A stretch of DNA of 18,914 bases. Source: Alysiella sp. GTDB taxonomy: Bacteria; Pseudomonadota; Gammaproteobacteria; Burkholderiales; Neisseriaceae. Below are positions 1 to 5,832 of the stretch, piece by piece. The stretch's first letter is position 1. Each line of letters opens with the position of its first letter. The position numbers and the translations under genes are program-made. Location: the NCBI RefSeq assembly GCF_030525755.1, contig NZ_JAUNEC010000035.1, positions 1 to 18,914 on the forward strand, in the 5' to 3' direction. The notes beneath the pieces were generated by a model. It worked only from the letters and a program-made list of their open reading frames with translations. It made no database searches and was not told the DNA's origin.

Positions 1-294
1 GCCAAACCATTTGCCAAAAGTGGGCGATGAGCGGCGCAAATCCACCGCCACATCAAACACGCTGCCAGCCACCACGCGCACCAATTTGCCTTGTGTGTGT
101 TCCAGTTGATAATGCAAGCCGCGCAAGACGTTTTTGCTGGATTTGGAATGGTTTTCTTGCACAAAAACGCGGTCGGCAACGTGTTCACGAAACCAATTAT
201 CGCGGAAGGTTTCCATAAAAAAGCCGCGTTCATCGCCAAACACTTTGGGTTCCAATAATTTGACATCGGGGATAGATGTTTCAATAATGTTCAT
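1..294 (-). CDS. rfbC: dTDP-4-dehydrorhamnose 3,5-epimerase (partial, 3' end outside window)
   Basis: RmlC/RfbC converts dTDP-4-keto-6-deoxyglucose to the 4-keto-rhamnose isomer in cytoplasmic dTDP-L-rhamnose synthesis. The first 98 codons are present and the gene runs off the left edge in frame. Visible family marks are the N-terminal LLEPKVFGDERGFF segment (residues 13-26), the FVQENHSKS segment, and RGLHYQ, in which H61 matches the catalytic base. The ATG at 294 gives the usual RmlC N-terminus. It lies downstream of rfbD on the same strand, separated by an insertion-like patchwork that contains a second, broken copy of this same 5' region (751-978). The identification is firm; only the C-terminal half is unseen. 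Confidence 0.95.
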   Translation of the reverse strand, partial: MNIIETSIPDVKLLEPKVFGDERGFFMETFRDNWFREHVADRVFVQENHSKSSKNVLRGLHYQLEHTQGKLVRVVAGSVFDVAVDLRRSSPTFGKWFG

Positions 295-326
295 ATTTTC
301 AATATCTTAAATTAAATAATATTTTC

Positions 327-338
327 AGGCTGCCTGAA
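327..338 (+). repeat. DNA uptake sequence (AGGCTGCCTGAA)
   Basis: Exact 12-mer between the SUKH gene and rfbC. It sits inside the palindrome TTTCAGGCTGCCTGAAA, so it could also form a small hairpin after the SUKH stop codon. Confidence 0.85.
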
Positions 339-340
339 AA

Positions 341-727
341 TCAATCTTCATCATCAAACAAATCCCAGTTTTCATCTTCATTAGAAAGGATTTTTGTTAA
401 TAAATCTGCCATATTATCAGCTATATGGTGCATTTTTGCTGAACCTAATGCCCCTAAATCCAAAGCGTAAATGGCATCATCGTAACCTTTTTTGTGAATA
501 AAAAAGCCCAAATCGCCATCTTGACCAATTAAAAAATAGTCAGGGGCATTTTTTTGCACATCATAAGTCGCATTGCGCTCCAACAGATTTTTATAGCCAT
601 AGAAATAACCACCATTGCCAAAATCATCATAATAATCAAGCCCATCTTCTTCTTTTACACACGATAAAAATTCTTCGTAGCTATCTGGTAAATGAAAGCC
701 CAATTTATTTTTCCATAGATAAAACAT
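341..727 (-). CDS. SUKH/SMI1-KNR4 family protein, probable orphan immunity protein
   Basis: About 128 residues. The order of features fits the SMI1/KNR4 (SUKH) fold: an N-terminal LPDSYEEFL helix, a YFYGYKNLLERN strand-turn, the hydrophobic YFLIGQDGDLGFFIHKKG strands, then IYALDLGALG and a C-terminal IADNMADLLTKIL helix with an acidic tail. SUKH proteins are best known as immunity proteins to polymorphic toxins, but no toxin gene is visible here, so immunity is inferred from family alone. Three successive ATGs occur at 733, 730 and 727; AAGGAT lies 7 bases before the ATG at 727, which I chose. The longer start at 742 has no ribosome-binding site. The gene is visibly richer in A/T than the rfb genes and is flanked by uptake sequences on both sides, suggesting acquisition by transformation. 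Confidence 0.7.
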   Translation of the reverse strand: MFYLWKNKLGFHLPDSYEEFLSCVKEEDGLDYYDDFGNGGYFYGYKNLLERNATYDVQKNAPDYFLIGQDGDLGFFIHKKGYDDAIYALDLGALGSAKMHHIADNMADLLTKILSNEDENWDLFDDED

Positions 728-750
728 CATCATATCCTTCATTATGACAT

Positions 751-978
751 TTACAGGCTGCCTGAAAAATCATTCAAACATAATCTTTCAAATTCAACAA
801 TGCCTTGCAAGACGTTTTTGCTGGATTTGGAATGGTTTTCTTGCACAAAAACGCGGTTGGCAATGTGTTCACGAAACCAATTATCGCGGAAGGTTTCCAT
901 AAAAAAGCCGTGTTCATCGCCAAACACTTTGGGTTCTAATAATTTTACATCGGGGAGAGATGTGTCAATAATGTTCAT
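751..978 (-). pseudogene. rfbC: truncated rfbC copy fused to an rfbD 3'-end fragment
   Basis: The first 58 residues repeat the N-terminus of the rfbC gene at 1-294 almost exactly. Positions 807-978 align without gaps to 123-294 with about 7 mismatches in 172 bases by eye. The match ends immediately before the HYQ segment, so the catalytic histidine is missing. At 806/807 the sequence switches to a copy of the last bases of rfbD in a different frame, giving a meaningless 16-residue tail that stops at 751. The ATG and first codons are intact, so a short peptide could be made, but no enzyme. This is a duplication scar, not a functional gene. Confidence 0.9.
754..806. repeat. 53-bp direct repeat of the rfbD 3' end plus uptake sequence
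   Basis: Apparently identical to 1560-1612, which is the uptake sequence after rfbD together with its last coding bases. The copy begins with the uptake sequence (755-766) and ends abruptly at the junction with the rfbC fragment. Confidence 0.9.
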
Positions 979-1013
979 GTTTTTAAACCTTTATTTTCAA
1001 AAAATATTTTTTT

Positions 1014-1286
1014 TCAGGCTGCCTGAAATAATGCAATCCATGCCAAAAGCACCATCACAGCCATCCCTCCCGTCAAAATCCAAATCGTGCGGTAAAATCC
1101 ATAAACATCTTGGTCGCCATTTTGTCGCAGTCGTTTGATTTCCAATTGGATATTTTTGATTGTCGCAGGTTTGTCGCCCAAATTTGCCAACGCTTTTTGC
1201 CTGAACCGACGCTCAAACTGCGCCATTTTTAACAAAGAAATGCCCAATAAGACCACTAAAATCATCAAAATAATTGCTAAATACAT
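1014..1286 (-). CDS. small membrane protein of unknown function (90 aa)
   Basis: I do not recognise the family. The ATG at 1286 gives 90 residues; an in-frame TTG at 1301 would add five. A hydrophobic segment occupies residues 1-20 and a second about residues 66-86; between them lies a basic, helical stretch (KMAQFERRFRQKAL, then IKNIQLEIKRLRQ). This suggests two membrane spans joined by a cytoplasmic or periplasmic charged loop. The stop codon is formed by the uptake sequence, so the last residues (FQAA) are encoded by it, as is common in Neisseriaceae. It lies between rfbD and the rfbC fragment with another small membrane gene upstream. No convincing ribosome-binding site is seen, so it may be weakly expressed or a remnant. 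Confidence 0.55.
   Translation of the reverse strand: MYLAIILMILVVLLGISLLKMAQFERRFRQKALANLGDKPATIKNIQLEIKRLRQNGDQDVYGFYRTIWILTGGMAVMVLLAWIALFQAA
1016..1027 (+). repeat. DNA uptake sequence overlapping a stop codon
   Basis: Exact AGGCTGCCTGAA at the 3' end of the 90-residue membrane-protein gene; part of the palindrome TTTCAGGCTGCCTGAAA. Confidence 0.85.
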
Positions 1287-1312
1287 GATTGTAATCCGCA
1301 AAATAAGGTTTC

Positions 1313-1324
1313 AGGCTGCCTGAA
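1313..1324 (+). repeat. DNA uptake sequence
   Basis: Exact AGGCTGCCTGAA between the two small membrane-protein genes, again inside the palindrome TTTCAGGCTGCCTGAAA. Confidence 0.85.
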
Positions 1325-1330
1325 AACCGA

Positions 1331-1498
1331 TTATGAATTCATCAAAACCATATCAAACCAAACAACAAATCCCAAAAATAAAATGGCAAACAACCATATC
1401 AATAAGATGATTTTTGAATCTTTGGAAAGCTTACCTTTGAGGCGTAAATCGTGTTTGATTTGTTTTTTGCTATCAAAAATCGCTTGTAACAGTTCCAT
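1331..1498 (-). CDS. small single-span membrane protein (55 aa), unknown
   Basis: An ATG at 1498 opens a 55-residue frame. The first half is charged (SKKQIKHDLRLKGKLSKDSK) and is followed by one clear hydrophobic span, IILLIWLFAILFLGFVVWF, about residues 30-48. The N-terminus would be expected to stay cytoplasmic under the positive-inside rule. I do not recognise a family. The start codon directly follows a TAA that ends a 15-codon micro-frame (ATG at 1546 or nearby), so translational coupling is possible; the ribosome-binding site itself is weak. It forms a pair with the 90-residue membrane gene downstream, both wedged between rfbD and rfbC. Coding status is plausible but unproven. Confidence 0.4.
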   Translation of the reverse strand: MELLQAIFDSKKQIKHDLRLKGKLSKDSKIILLIWLFAILFLGFVVWFDMVLMNS

Positions 1499-1559
1499 TT
1501 AGCCCATAATCAATTCCAGTAATGCCGACATTGTTCTCACTTTCATGAAAAAGGTTGTT

Positions 1560-1612
1560 CAGGCTGCCTGAAAAATCATTCAAACATAATCTTTCAAATT
1601 CAACAATGCCTT
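1560..1612. repeat. parent copy of the 53-bp rfbD-end repeat
   Basis: Uptake sequence at 1561-1572 plus the last codons of rfbD; duplicated at 754-806 beside the rfbC fragment. Confidence 0.9.
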
Positions 1613-2467
1613 ACGCCAATCGCTAGGCACAATCCCAAAATTCGCCTGAATTTTGCCACAATCCAAACGTGAATTGGCTGGGCGAGACGCTGGCGTGGGG
1701 TAATCCGCAGTTGTAATCGCATTTAAAACAGGGATTTGCGCCAACACATTTTGCGCGTGGGCTTGCGCGAAAATCTCGCTGGCAAAATCGTGCCACGATA
1801 CATAAGGGCTGCCTGAAAAATGGTACACGCCAAATTGATGTGATTGTCCCGAAACGATTTTTTCGGCAATTTGAATTAAGGCTGCCGCGATGTCGCCTGC
1901 GTAAGTGGGTGCGCCAAATTGGTCGGCAACCACGCCCAAACTGTCGCGGCTCGCGCCCAAACGCAACATGGTTTTGACAAAATTGTTGCCGTGTTCGTTG
2001 AACACCCATGCGGTACGCAAAATGATGTGGCGTGGGCAGGCTGCCTGAACCGCGATTTCGCCAGCCAATTTGCTTTTGCCGTAAACATTTTGTGGGGCGA
2101 CTGGGTCGGTTTCGCGGTAAGGGGTTTCGCCTTTGCCGTCAAAGACATAGTCGGTGGAAATGTGCAAAATGGTTGCACCGATTTCATTGGCGGCTTGTGC
2201 CAAATGTTTCGCGCCCAACTCATTGACGGCAAAAGCCAAATCGCTTTCGCTTTCGGCTTTGTCCACGGCTGTGTAGGCTGCTGCGTTGATGATGATGTTG
2301 GGGCGGAAATCGCGCACGGTTTGCCAAACGGCATGTTCATTTGTGATGTCAAGGGTTTGGCTGGTGGTCGCCAAGATTTCGGCTTTGCCTTGTAATTGGG
2401 CGACAAGTTGGCTGCCGACTTGTCCGTTTGCGCCTGTGATGAAATATCGAATCATTTTATCAACCAT
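1580..2467 (-). CDS. rfbD: dTDP-4-dehydrorhamnose reductase
   Basis: RmlD/RfbD performs the last step of dTDP-L-rhamnose synthesis, the NAD(P)H-dependent reduction of the 4-keto group. It is an extended SDR: the nucleotide-binding ITGANGQVG motif is near the N-terminus, followed by IINAAAYTAVDKAE, the ISTDYVFDG strand and the catalytic YxxxK in VYGKSKLAGE. The length (about 291-295 residues) is normal. Two ATGs, at 2467 and 2455, are possible; 2455 gives the more typical family start (MIRYFITGANG), while 2467 has a weak GAAAAG upstream. Neither is decisive. It carries one exact and one near-exact uptake sequence inside the coding region. It is upstream of rfbC on the same strand but separated by inserted modules. 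rfbA and rfbB are not in the window. Confidence 0.95.
   Translation of the reverse strand: MVDKMIRYFITGANGQVGSQLVAQLQGKAEILATTSQTLDITNEHAVWQTVRDFRPNIIINAAAYTAVDKAESESDLAFAVNELGAKHLAQAANEIGATILHISTDYVFDGKGETPYRETDPVAPQNVYGKSKLAGEIAVQAACPRHIILRTAWVFNEHGNNFVKTMLRLGASRDSLGVVADQFGAPTYAGDIAAALIQIAEKIVSGQSHQFGVYHFSGSPYVSWHDFASEIFAQAHAQNVLAQIPVLNAITTADYPTPASRPANSRLDCGKIQANFGIVPSDWRKALLNLKDYV
2038..2049 (+). repeat. DNA uptake sequence within rfbD
   Basis: Exact AGGCTGCCTGAA inside the coding region. The flanks do not extend the palindrome, so the strand and dialect can be read unambiguously. A one-mismatch copy lies at 1806-1817. Confidence 0.85.
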
Positions 2468-2571
2468 TCACTTTTCAAAACGCAAAAAATCATTTGTTCA
2501 GTATGTTGAAAAGTGTACCGCTCATTTTCGTCTGAATCGGCCTGAAAAATGTGCCACAACCTTGTTATATA

Positions 2572-2661
2572 GTCATAAAAGTGAAAATACAATACACGGC
2601 AACAACGTCCGCCGTGTAAAATACATACAGGCATTGGCAACGCCGTAGTGCTTTTTCAATC
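2572..2661 (+). repeat. dispersed repeat, copy A
   Basis: About 90 bp that shares an ordered series of blocks with 15107-15210 and with the reverse complement of 9863-9967: AAAANTACAATAC / GCAATAC, then GCCGTGTA or GCCCTGTA, then a palindromic GGCATTGGCAACGCC core, GTAGTGC and CTTTTTCAA. It lies in the 335-base gap between rfbD and purE, which otherwise holds only the palindrome at 2711-2781. The reverse strand reads as a short LKKHYGVANA-like peptide, but the three copies differ by frame-breaking changes, so it is treated as a repeat. Confidence 0.65.
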
Positions 2662-2710
2662 TTGCCATGTTAAATCTACTTAAATGACTTATGGTGATTT
2701 AAACACCTGT

Positions 2711-2781
2711 ATCCATGATATTGTGGGGCTAATGACATCATAGCATATGCTGTCATTAGCCCCCATGTAGAAGATATGGAT
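2711..2781. repeat. 71-bp imperfect palindrome
   Basis: A perfect 13-bp inner stem, GGGGCTAATGACA (2725-2737) with TGTCATTAGCCCC (2751-2763), encloses the self-complementary GCATATGC. Outer arms ATCCAT (2711) and ATATGGAT (2774-2781) pair loosely. It follows purE and could stall transcription, but neither strand has a T-run after the stem, so it is not a standard intrinsic terminator. Confidence 0.75.
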
Positions 2782-2802
2782 TTCTATTTCATGAACGGGT
2801 TT

Positions 2803-3297
2803 TTAAATGGTTTCCAATTCAGGTAAAGCCATATTTAACACCATTTGCGTTTGTTGGGTACGGAACGCCACCAATTTTTGCGCCAGTTCAGCATCATGAT
2901 TTGCCAACAACGATACTGCAAATAAAGCCGCATTGGCTGCACCTGCTTCTCCAATCGCAAATGTGGCAACAGGCACACCTTTTGGCATTTGCACAATGGA
3001 CAACAAAGAATCTTCGCCACGCAAATACTTGCTGGGAACAGGGACACCTAATACAGGTAAAGTGGTTTGTGATGCCACCATACCTGGTAAATGTGCTGCA
3101 CCACCTGCCCCAGCAATAATGGCTTGTAATCCACGCTCTTGAGCAGTTTTGGCATAATCAAACATCAAATCGGGCGTACGGTGTGCCGAAACCACTTTGG
3201 CTTCATATTCTACGCCAAATTGCGCTAACATTTGCGCGGCGTGTTGCATGACATTCCAATCGCTATTGCTGCCCATAATGATGCCAACTTTAACCAT
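2803..3297 (-). CDS. purE: 5-(carboxyamino)imidazole ribonucleotide mutase (PurE)
   Basis: PurE shifts the carboxyl group of N5-CAIR to give CAIR in de novo purine synthesis, working with PurK. The 164-residue protein is the expected size of the bacterial class I enzyme. Characteristic segments in order are GIIMGSNSDW (residues 5-14), KVVSAHRTPDLMFDYA, IIAGAGGAAHLPGM and LGVPVPSKYLRGEDSLLSIVQMP, which line the nucleotide site; the histidines of SAHR and AAHLPG are the expected active-site residues. It starts 14 bases after the ybaB stop on the same strand, so the two are very likely co-transcribed. purK is not in the window. Identification is certain at family level. Confidence 0.97.
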   Translation of the reverse strand: MVKVGIIMGSNSDWNVMQHAAQMLAQFGVEYEAKVVSAHRTPDLMFDYAKTAQERGLQAIIAGAGGAAHLPGMVASQTTLPVLGVPVPSKYLRGEDSLLSIVQMPKGVPVATFAIGEAGAANAALFAVSLLANHDAELAQKLVAFRTQQTQMVLNMALPELETI

Positions 3298-3311
3298 GTC
3301 TCTGCTCCAAA

Positions 3312-3647
3312 TTATTTGAAAAAATCACCAAAACCAGGGGGTAAGCCCTGTGTAAATTGTGCCATACGCGCCGCAGAAGTTGCTTCACTTTTGCCGTATG
3401 CATCGTCCAATGCAGCCAAAATCAAGTCTTCTAACATTTCTTTATCATCTACAGCTTGCTCAATCAAATCACTGCTAATGTCAATTTTGCGGACTACATG
3501 GCTGCACGTTGTGGTAATTTTGACCAAACCATTACCTGCCTGACCTTCCACTTCCGTTTGTGCCAATTCAGCTTGTGCTTTTTTCATGTTTTCCTGCATT
3601 TTTTGGGCTTGTTGCATCAAACCACCGATGCCTGCTTTTCCAAACAT
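3312..3647 (-). CDS. ybaB: YbaB/EbfC family nucleoid-associated protein
   Basis: Small DNA-binding protein that acts as a dimer on the nucleoid. The 111-residue length is typical. It opens with MFGKAGIGGLMQQAQKMQENM, runs into a long helix (KKAQAELAQTEVEG), then the conserved strand region GLVKITTTCSHVVRKIDIS and a C-terminal helix with the glycine-rich tail PPGFGDFF. An AAGGAAAC ribosome-binding site lies just before the ATG. In many bacteria ybaB follows dnaX and precedes recR; here it is the first gene of a pair with purE, an unusual partner. A terminator-like hairpin built from two uptake sequences stands between its likely promoter and its start codon. Confidence 0.95.
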   Translation of the reverse strand: MFGKAGIGGLMQQAQKMQENMKKAQAELAQTEVEGQAGNGLVKITTTCSHVVRKIDISSDLIEQAVDDKEMLEDLILAALDDAYGKSEATSAARMAQFTQGLPPGFGDFFK

Positions 3648-3677
3648 TTTTTGTTTCCTTCAAATTGGGATTAAATG

Positions 3678-3709
3678 AAAAAAATGCTGCCTGAAACTTT
3701 TCAGGCAGC
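3678..3709 (-). terminator. intrinsic-terminator-like hairpin in the ybaB leader, made of two uptake sequences
   Basis: Read on the minus strand: an 11-bp perfect stem GCTGCCTGAAA / TTTCAGGCAGC with a 2-base loop, followed by A and seven Ts (3684-3678). This is the classical terminator form. It is followed 30 bases later by the ybaB start and preceded by a promoter-like extended -10, with no minus-strand gene upstream whose end it could serve. An attenuator role is inferred. Confidence 0.65.
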
Positions 3710-3724
3710 CTGAAAAATGGGCGA

Positions 3725-3733
3725 AGTATAACA
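3725..3733 (-). promoter_or_regulatory. putative extended -10 promoter for ybaB-purE
   Basis: Minus-strand TGTTATACT matches the extended -10 form TGnTATAAT with one mismatch. No good -35 is seen at the usual distance. Initiation would fall near 3718, placing the hairpin in the leader. Confidence 0.45.
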
Positions 3734-3750
3734 TAAAGCGCGGATTATGC

Positions 3751-3779
3751 TTGTCTATGACACATTTTCTAACGATAAT
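3751..3779 (+). promoter_or_regulatory. putative sigma-70 promoter for the lipoprotein gene
   Basis: TTGTCT (3751-3756), 17-base spacer, GATAAT (3774-3779); the predicted start is near 3786, about 29 bases before the ATG. Divergent from the ybaB promoter. Confidence 0.5.
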
Positions 3780-3814
3780 GCGGTTTTTCTCATTTCAATC
3801 CAAGTCAACACACA

Positions 3815-4198
3815 ATGCAAAAAACAGCAAGCGTTTTGCTCCTTTCCTTAACATTAAGTGCGTGTTCGGGTACAGGTGGCAGTTTTAATGTAAACAATGC
3901 CATGAAAACAGGTACAGCTCTATTGAAAATGTATGTGCAAAACCAATGTATTGGTGAGTTACAATCGCGCAATGAATGGCGTCTGGTTGCTTTAACCATG
4001 AGTCGCACCAAACAACAAGAGTGGGAAAACAAAATCTGTTCTTGCGTCAGCGAAGAAGCACCTAACCATATAACAGCTGCTGATTTACCACAATTAATGA
4101 GTGAAAATGGACGTGTACAAATGGTAGCAAATGTTACCACCCAAACCGTTACTGCTTGTTACCAACGTTTATTCAGCAAAACTTTTATAACCAAATAA
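3815..4198 (+). CDS. small lipoprotein of unknown function
   Basis: A 127-residue protein with a clear lipoprotein signal: basic start (MQKT), hydrophobic core VLLLSLTLSA and lipobox LSAC with the lipidated cysteine at position 17. Residues after the cysteine (SGTGG) suit export; there is no aspartate at +2, so in enterobacterial rules it would go to the outer membrane. The mature part has further cysteines (QNQCIG, KICSCVSEE, TACYQR), which could form disulfides in the periplasm. I do not recognise a named family. It is monocistronic in appearance: its own promoter lies upstream and an uptake-sequence hairpin follows the stop codon. Confidence 0.8.
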   Translation: MQKTASVLLLSLTLSACSGTGGSFNVNNAMKTGTALLKMYVQNQCIGELQSRNEWRLVALTMSRTKQQEWENKICSCVSEEAPNHITAADLPQLMSENGRVQMVANVTTQTVTACYQRLFSKTFITK

Positions 4199-4200
4199 GC

Positions 4201-4237
4201 TTTCAGGCAGCCTAAAACACATTCAAGCTGCCTGAAA
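4201..4237 (+). repeat. inverted pair of uptake sequences after the lipoprotein gene
   Basis: TTTCAGGCAGC (4201-4211) pairs with GCTGCCTGAAA (4227-4237). The left arm holds an exact uptake sequence on the minus strand (4202-4213), the right arm a one-mismatch copy. No T-run follows, so termination would be weak. Confidence 0.7.
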
Positions 4238-4284
4238 AATAATCAAATACATCCACAAAATCACAATAAATTTTAGGTAAAAAC

Positions 4285-5694
4285 ATGAATTACATCAGCA
4301 CTCGCGGTCAAACCGAACGCAAAACATTCAGCCAAATCGTGTTAATGGGGCTGGCACCCGATGGCGGCTTAATGCTGCCTGAAAGCTATCCCCAAGTCAG
4401 CGCAACCATGTTGGCAAACTGGCGCAATTTGAGTTACAAAAATTTGGCTTTTGAAATCATCAGCTTGTTTGCGCCCGAAATCCCAGCCGAAGATTTGCAC
4501 GACATCGTATCGCGCACCTACACCGAAGACGTGTTTGGCACCGCCGAAATCACGCCCGTTCGCACTTTGGCGGACGGCATCAAAATTCAAGCCTTGTCCA
4601 ACGGTCCCACTTTGGCGTTTAAAGACATGGCGATGCAATTTTTGGGCAATTTGTTTGAATACGTTTTGGCGAAAGAAAACAAACAGTTGAACATTTTGGG
4701 CGCAACCAGTGGCGACACAGGCTCTGCTGCCGAATACGCTTTGCGCGGCAAAAAAGGCGTCAACGTGTTTATGCTTTCGCCCGAAGGCAAAATGTCCGCC
4801 TTTCAACGCGCCCAAATGTTCAGTTTGCAAGACGAAAACATCGTGAACATCGCCGTCAAAGGCATGTTTGATGATTGCCAAGACATTGTTAAGGCTGTGC
4901 AAAACGACCACAGTTTCAAAGATAAATACCACATCGGCACGGTAAACAGCATCAACTGGGGACGCATTGTCGCGCAAGTGGTTTACTATTTCGCAGGCTA
5001 TTTCCGCGCCACGCAAAACAACAGCGAGCGCGTCAGCTTTTGCGTGCCGAGCGGCAATTTCGGCAACATTTGCGCGGGACACATCGCCAAACAAATGGGT
5101 TTGCCCATTGACCGCCTGATTGTCGCCACCAACGAAAATGATGTGCTTGACCAATTTTTCCAAACAGGCGAATACCGCCCACGCAGCACCGCGCAAACTT
5201 ACGTTACGTCCAGCCCATCTATGGACATTTCCAAAGCGTCCAATTTTGAGCGTTTCGTGTTTGATTTGGTGGGGCGCGACAGCCAGCAAATCGCTGATTT
5301 GTGGCAACAAGTTGGCACGGGCGCAGGTTTTGATTTGGGCGACAAGCTGCCTGAAATCCGTGAAAAATACGGTTTCGTATCGGGCAAATCCACCCACAGC
5401 GACCGTTTGGCAACCATCAAGCAAGTGTTTGAAAGCGATAAAGAATTGATAGACCCCCACACCGCAGATGGCGTGAAAGTGGCGCGTGAAGTGCGTTTGC
5501 CTAACGAAACCATTGTTTGCTTGGAAACCGCGCTTGCCGCCAAATTTGATGCAACGATACACGAAGCGGTGGGCGAAGTGAGTATTCCACGTCCTGCCAA
5601 ATTGTTGGGTTTGGAAGATTTGCCGCAGCGCGTTCAAATCGTTGAAAATGATGATGAAATTGTGAAACAAATTATCCGTGCGAAATTAGGTTAA
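4285..5694 (+). CDS. thrC: threonine synthase
   Basis: ThrC converts O-phosphohomoserine to threonine with pyridoxal phosphate. The 469 residues match the longer bacterial class. The N-terminal MNYISTRGQ and APDGGLMLPE segments are diagnostic. NGPTLAFKDMAMQ carries the PLP lysine (K113), and LGATSGDTGSAAEYAL (from about 139) plus the SGNFGNICAG loop form the cofactor and phosphate sites. A TAGGT motif lies seven bases upstream of the ATG. It stands alone, without hom or thrB nearby, and no attenuator leader peptide is visible in the short gap before it. It contains degenerate uptake sequences (ATGCTGCCTGAA near 4374, AAGCTGCCTGAA near 5345). Confidence 0.97.
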   Translation: MNYISTRGQTERKTFSQIVLMGLAPDGGLMLPESYPQVSATMLANWRNLSYKNLAFEIISLFAPEIPAEDLHDIVSRTYTEDVFGTAEITPVRTLADGIKIQALSNGPTLAFKDMAMQFLGNLFEYVLAKENKQLNILGATSGDTGSAAEYALRGKKGVNVFMLSPEGKMSAFQRAQMFSLQDENIVNIAVKGMFDDCQDIVKAVQNDHSFKDKYHIGTVNSINWGRIVAQVVYYFAGYFRATQNNSERVSFCVPSGNFGNICAGHIAKQMGLPIDRLIVATNENDVLDQFFQTGEYRPRSTAQTYVTSSPSMDISKASNFERFVFDLVGRDSQQIADLWQQVGTGAGFDLGDKLPEIREKYGFVSGKSTHSDRLATIKQVFESDKELIDPHTADGVKVAREVRLPNETIVCLETALAAKFDATIHEAVGEVSIPRPAKLLGLEDLPQRVQIVENDDEIVKQIIRAKLG

Positions 5695-5832
5695 TAAACG
5701 GTTTATCTAATACATCTGCATATGGGTATTGAATAACCGCCCTTACACATTCTTTTGGGCTGCCTGAAAAACCAAATTAAGCAAAACATGAATGGACTTT
5801 TTCAGACAGTCTGTTTCCTTGAAAGCATGCCA

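Noticed and set aside
2452..2640. 62-residue minus-strand frame beside rfbD
   Set aside because: It overlaps the start of rfbD and the dispersed repeat, and has no support as a gene.
4369..5670. 433-residue open frame on the minus strand
   Set aside because: It lies entirely opposite thrC, whose product is unmistakable; the antisense frame is low in family-like features and reflects the codon bias of thrC.
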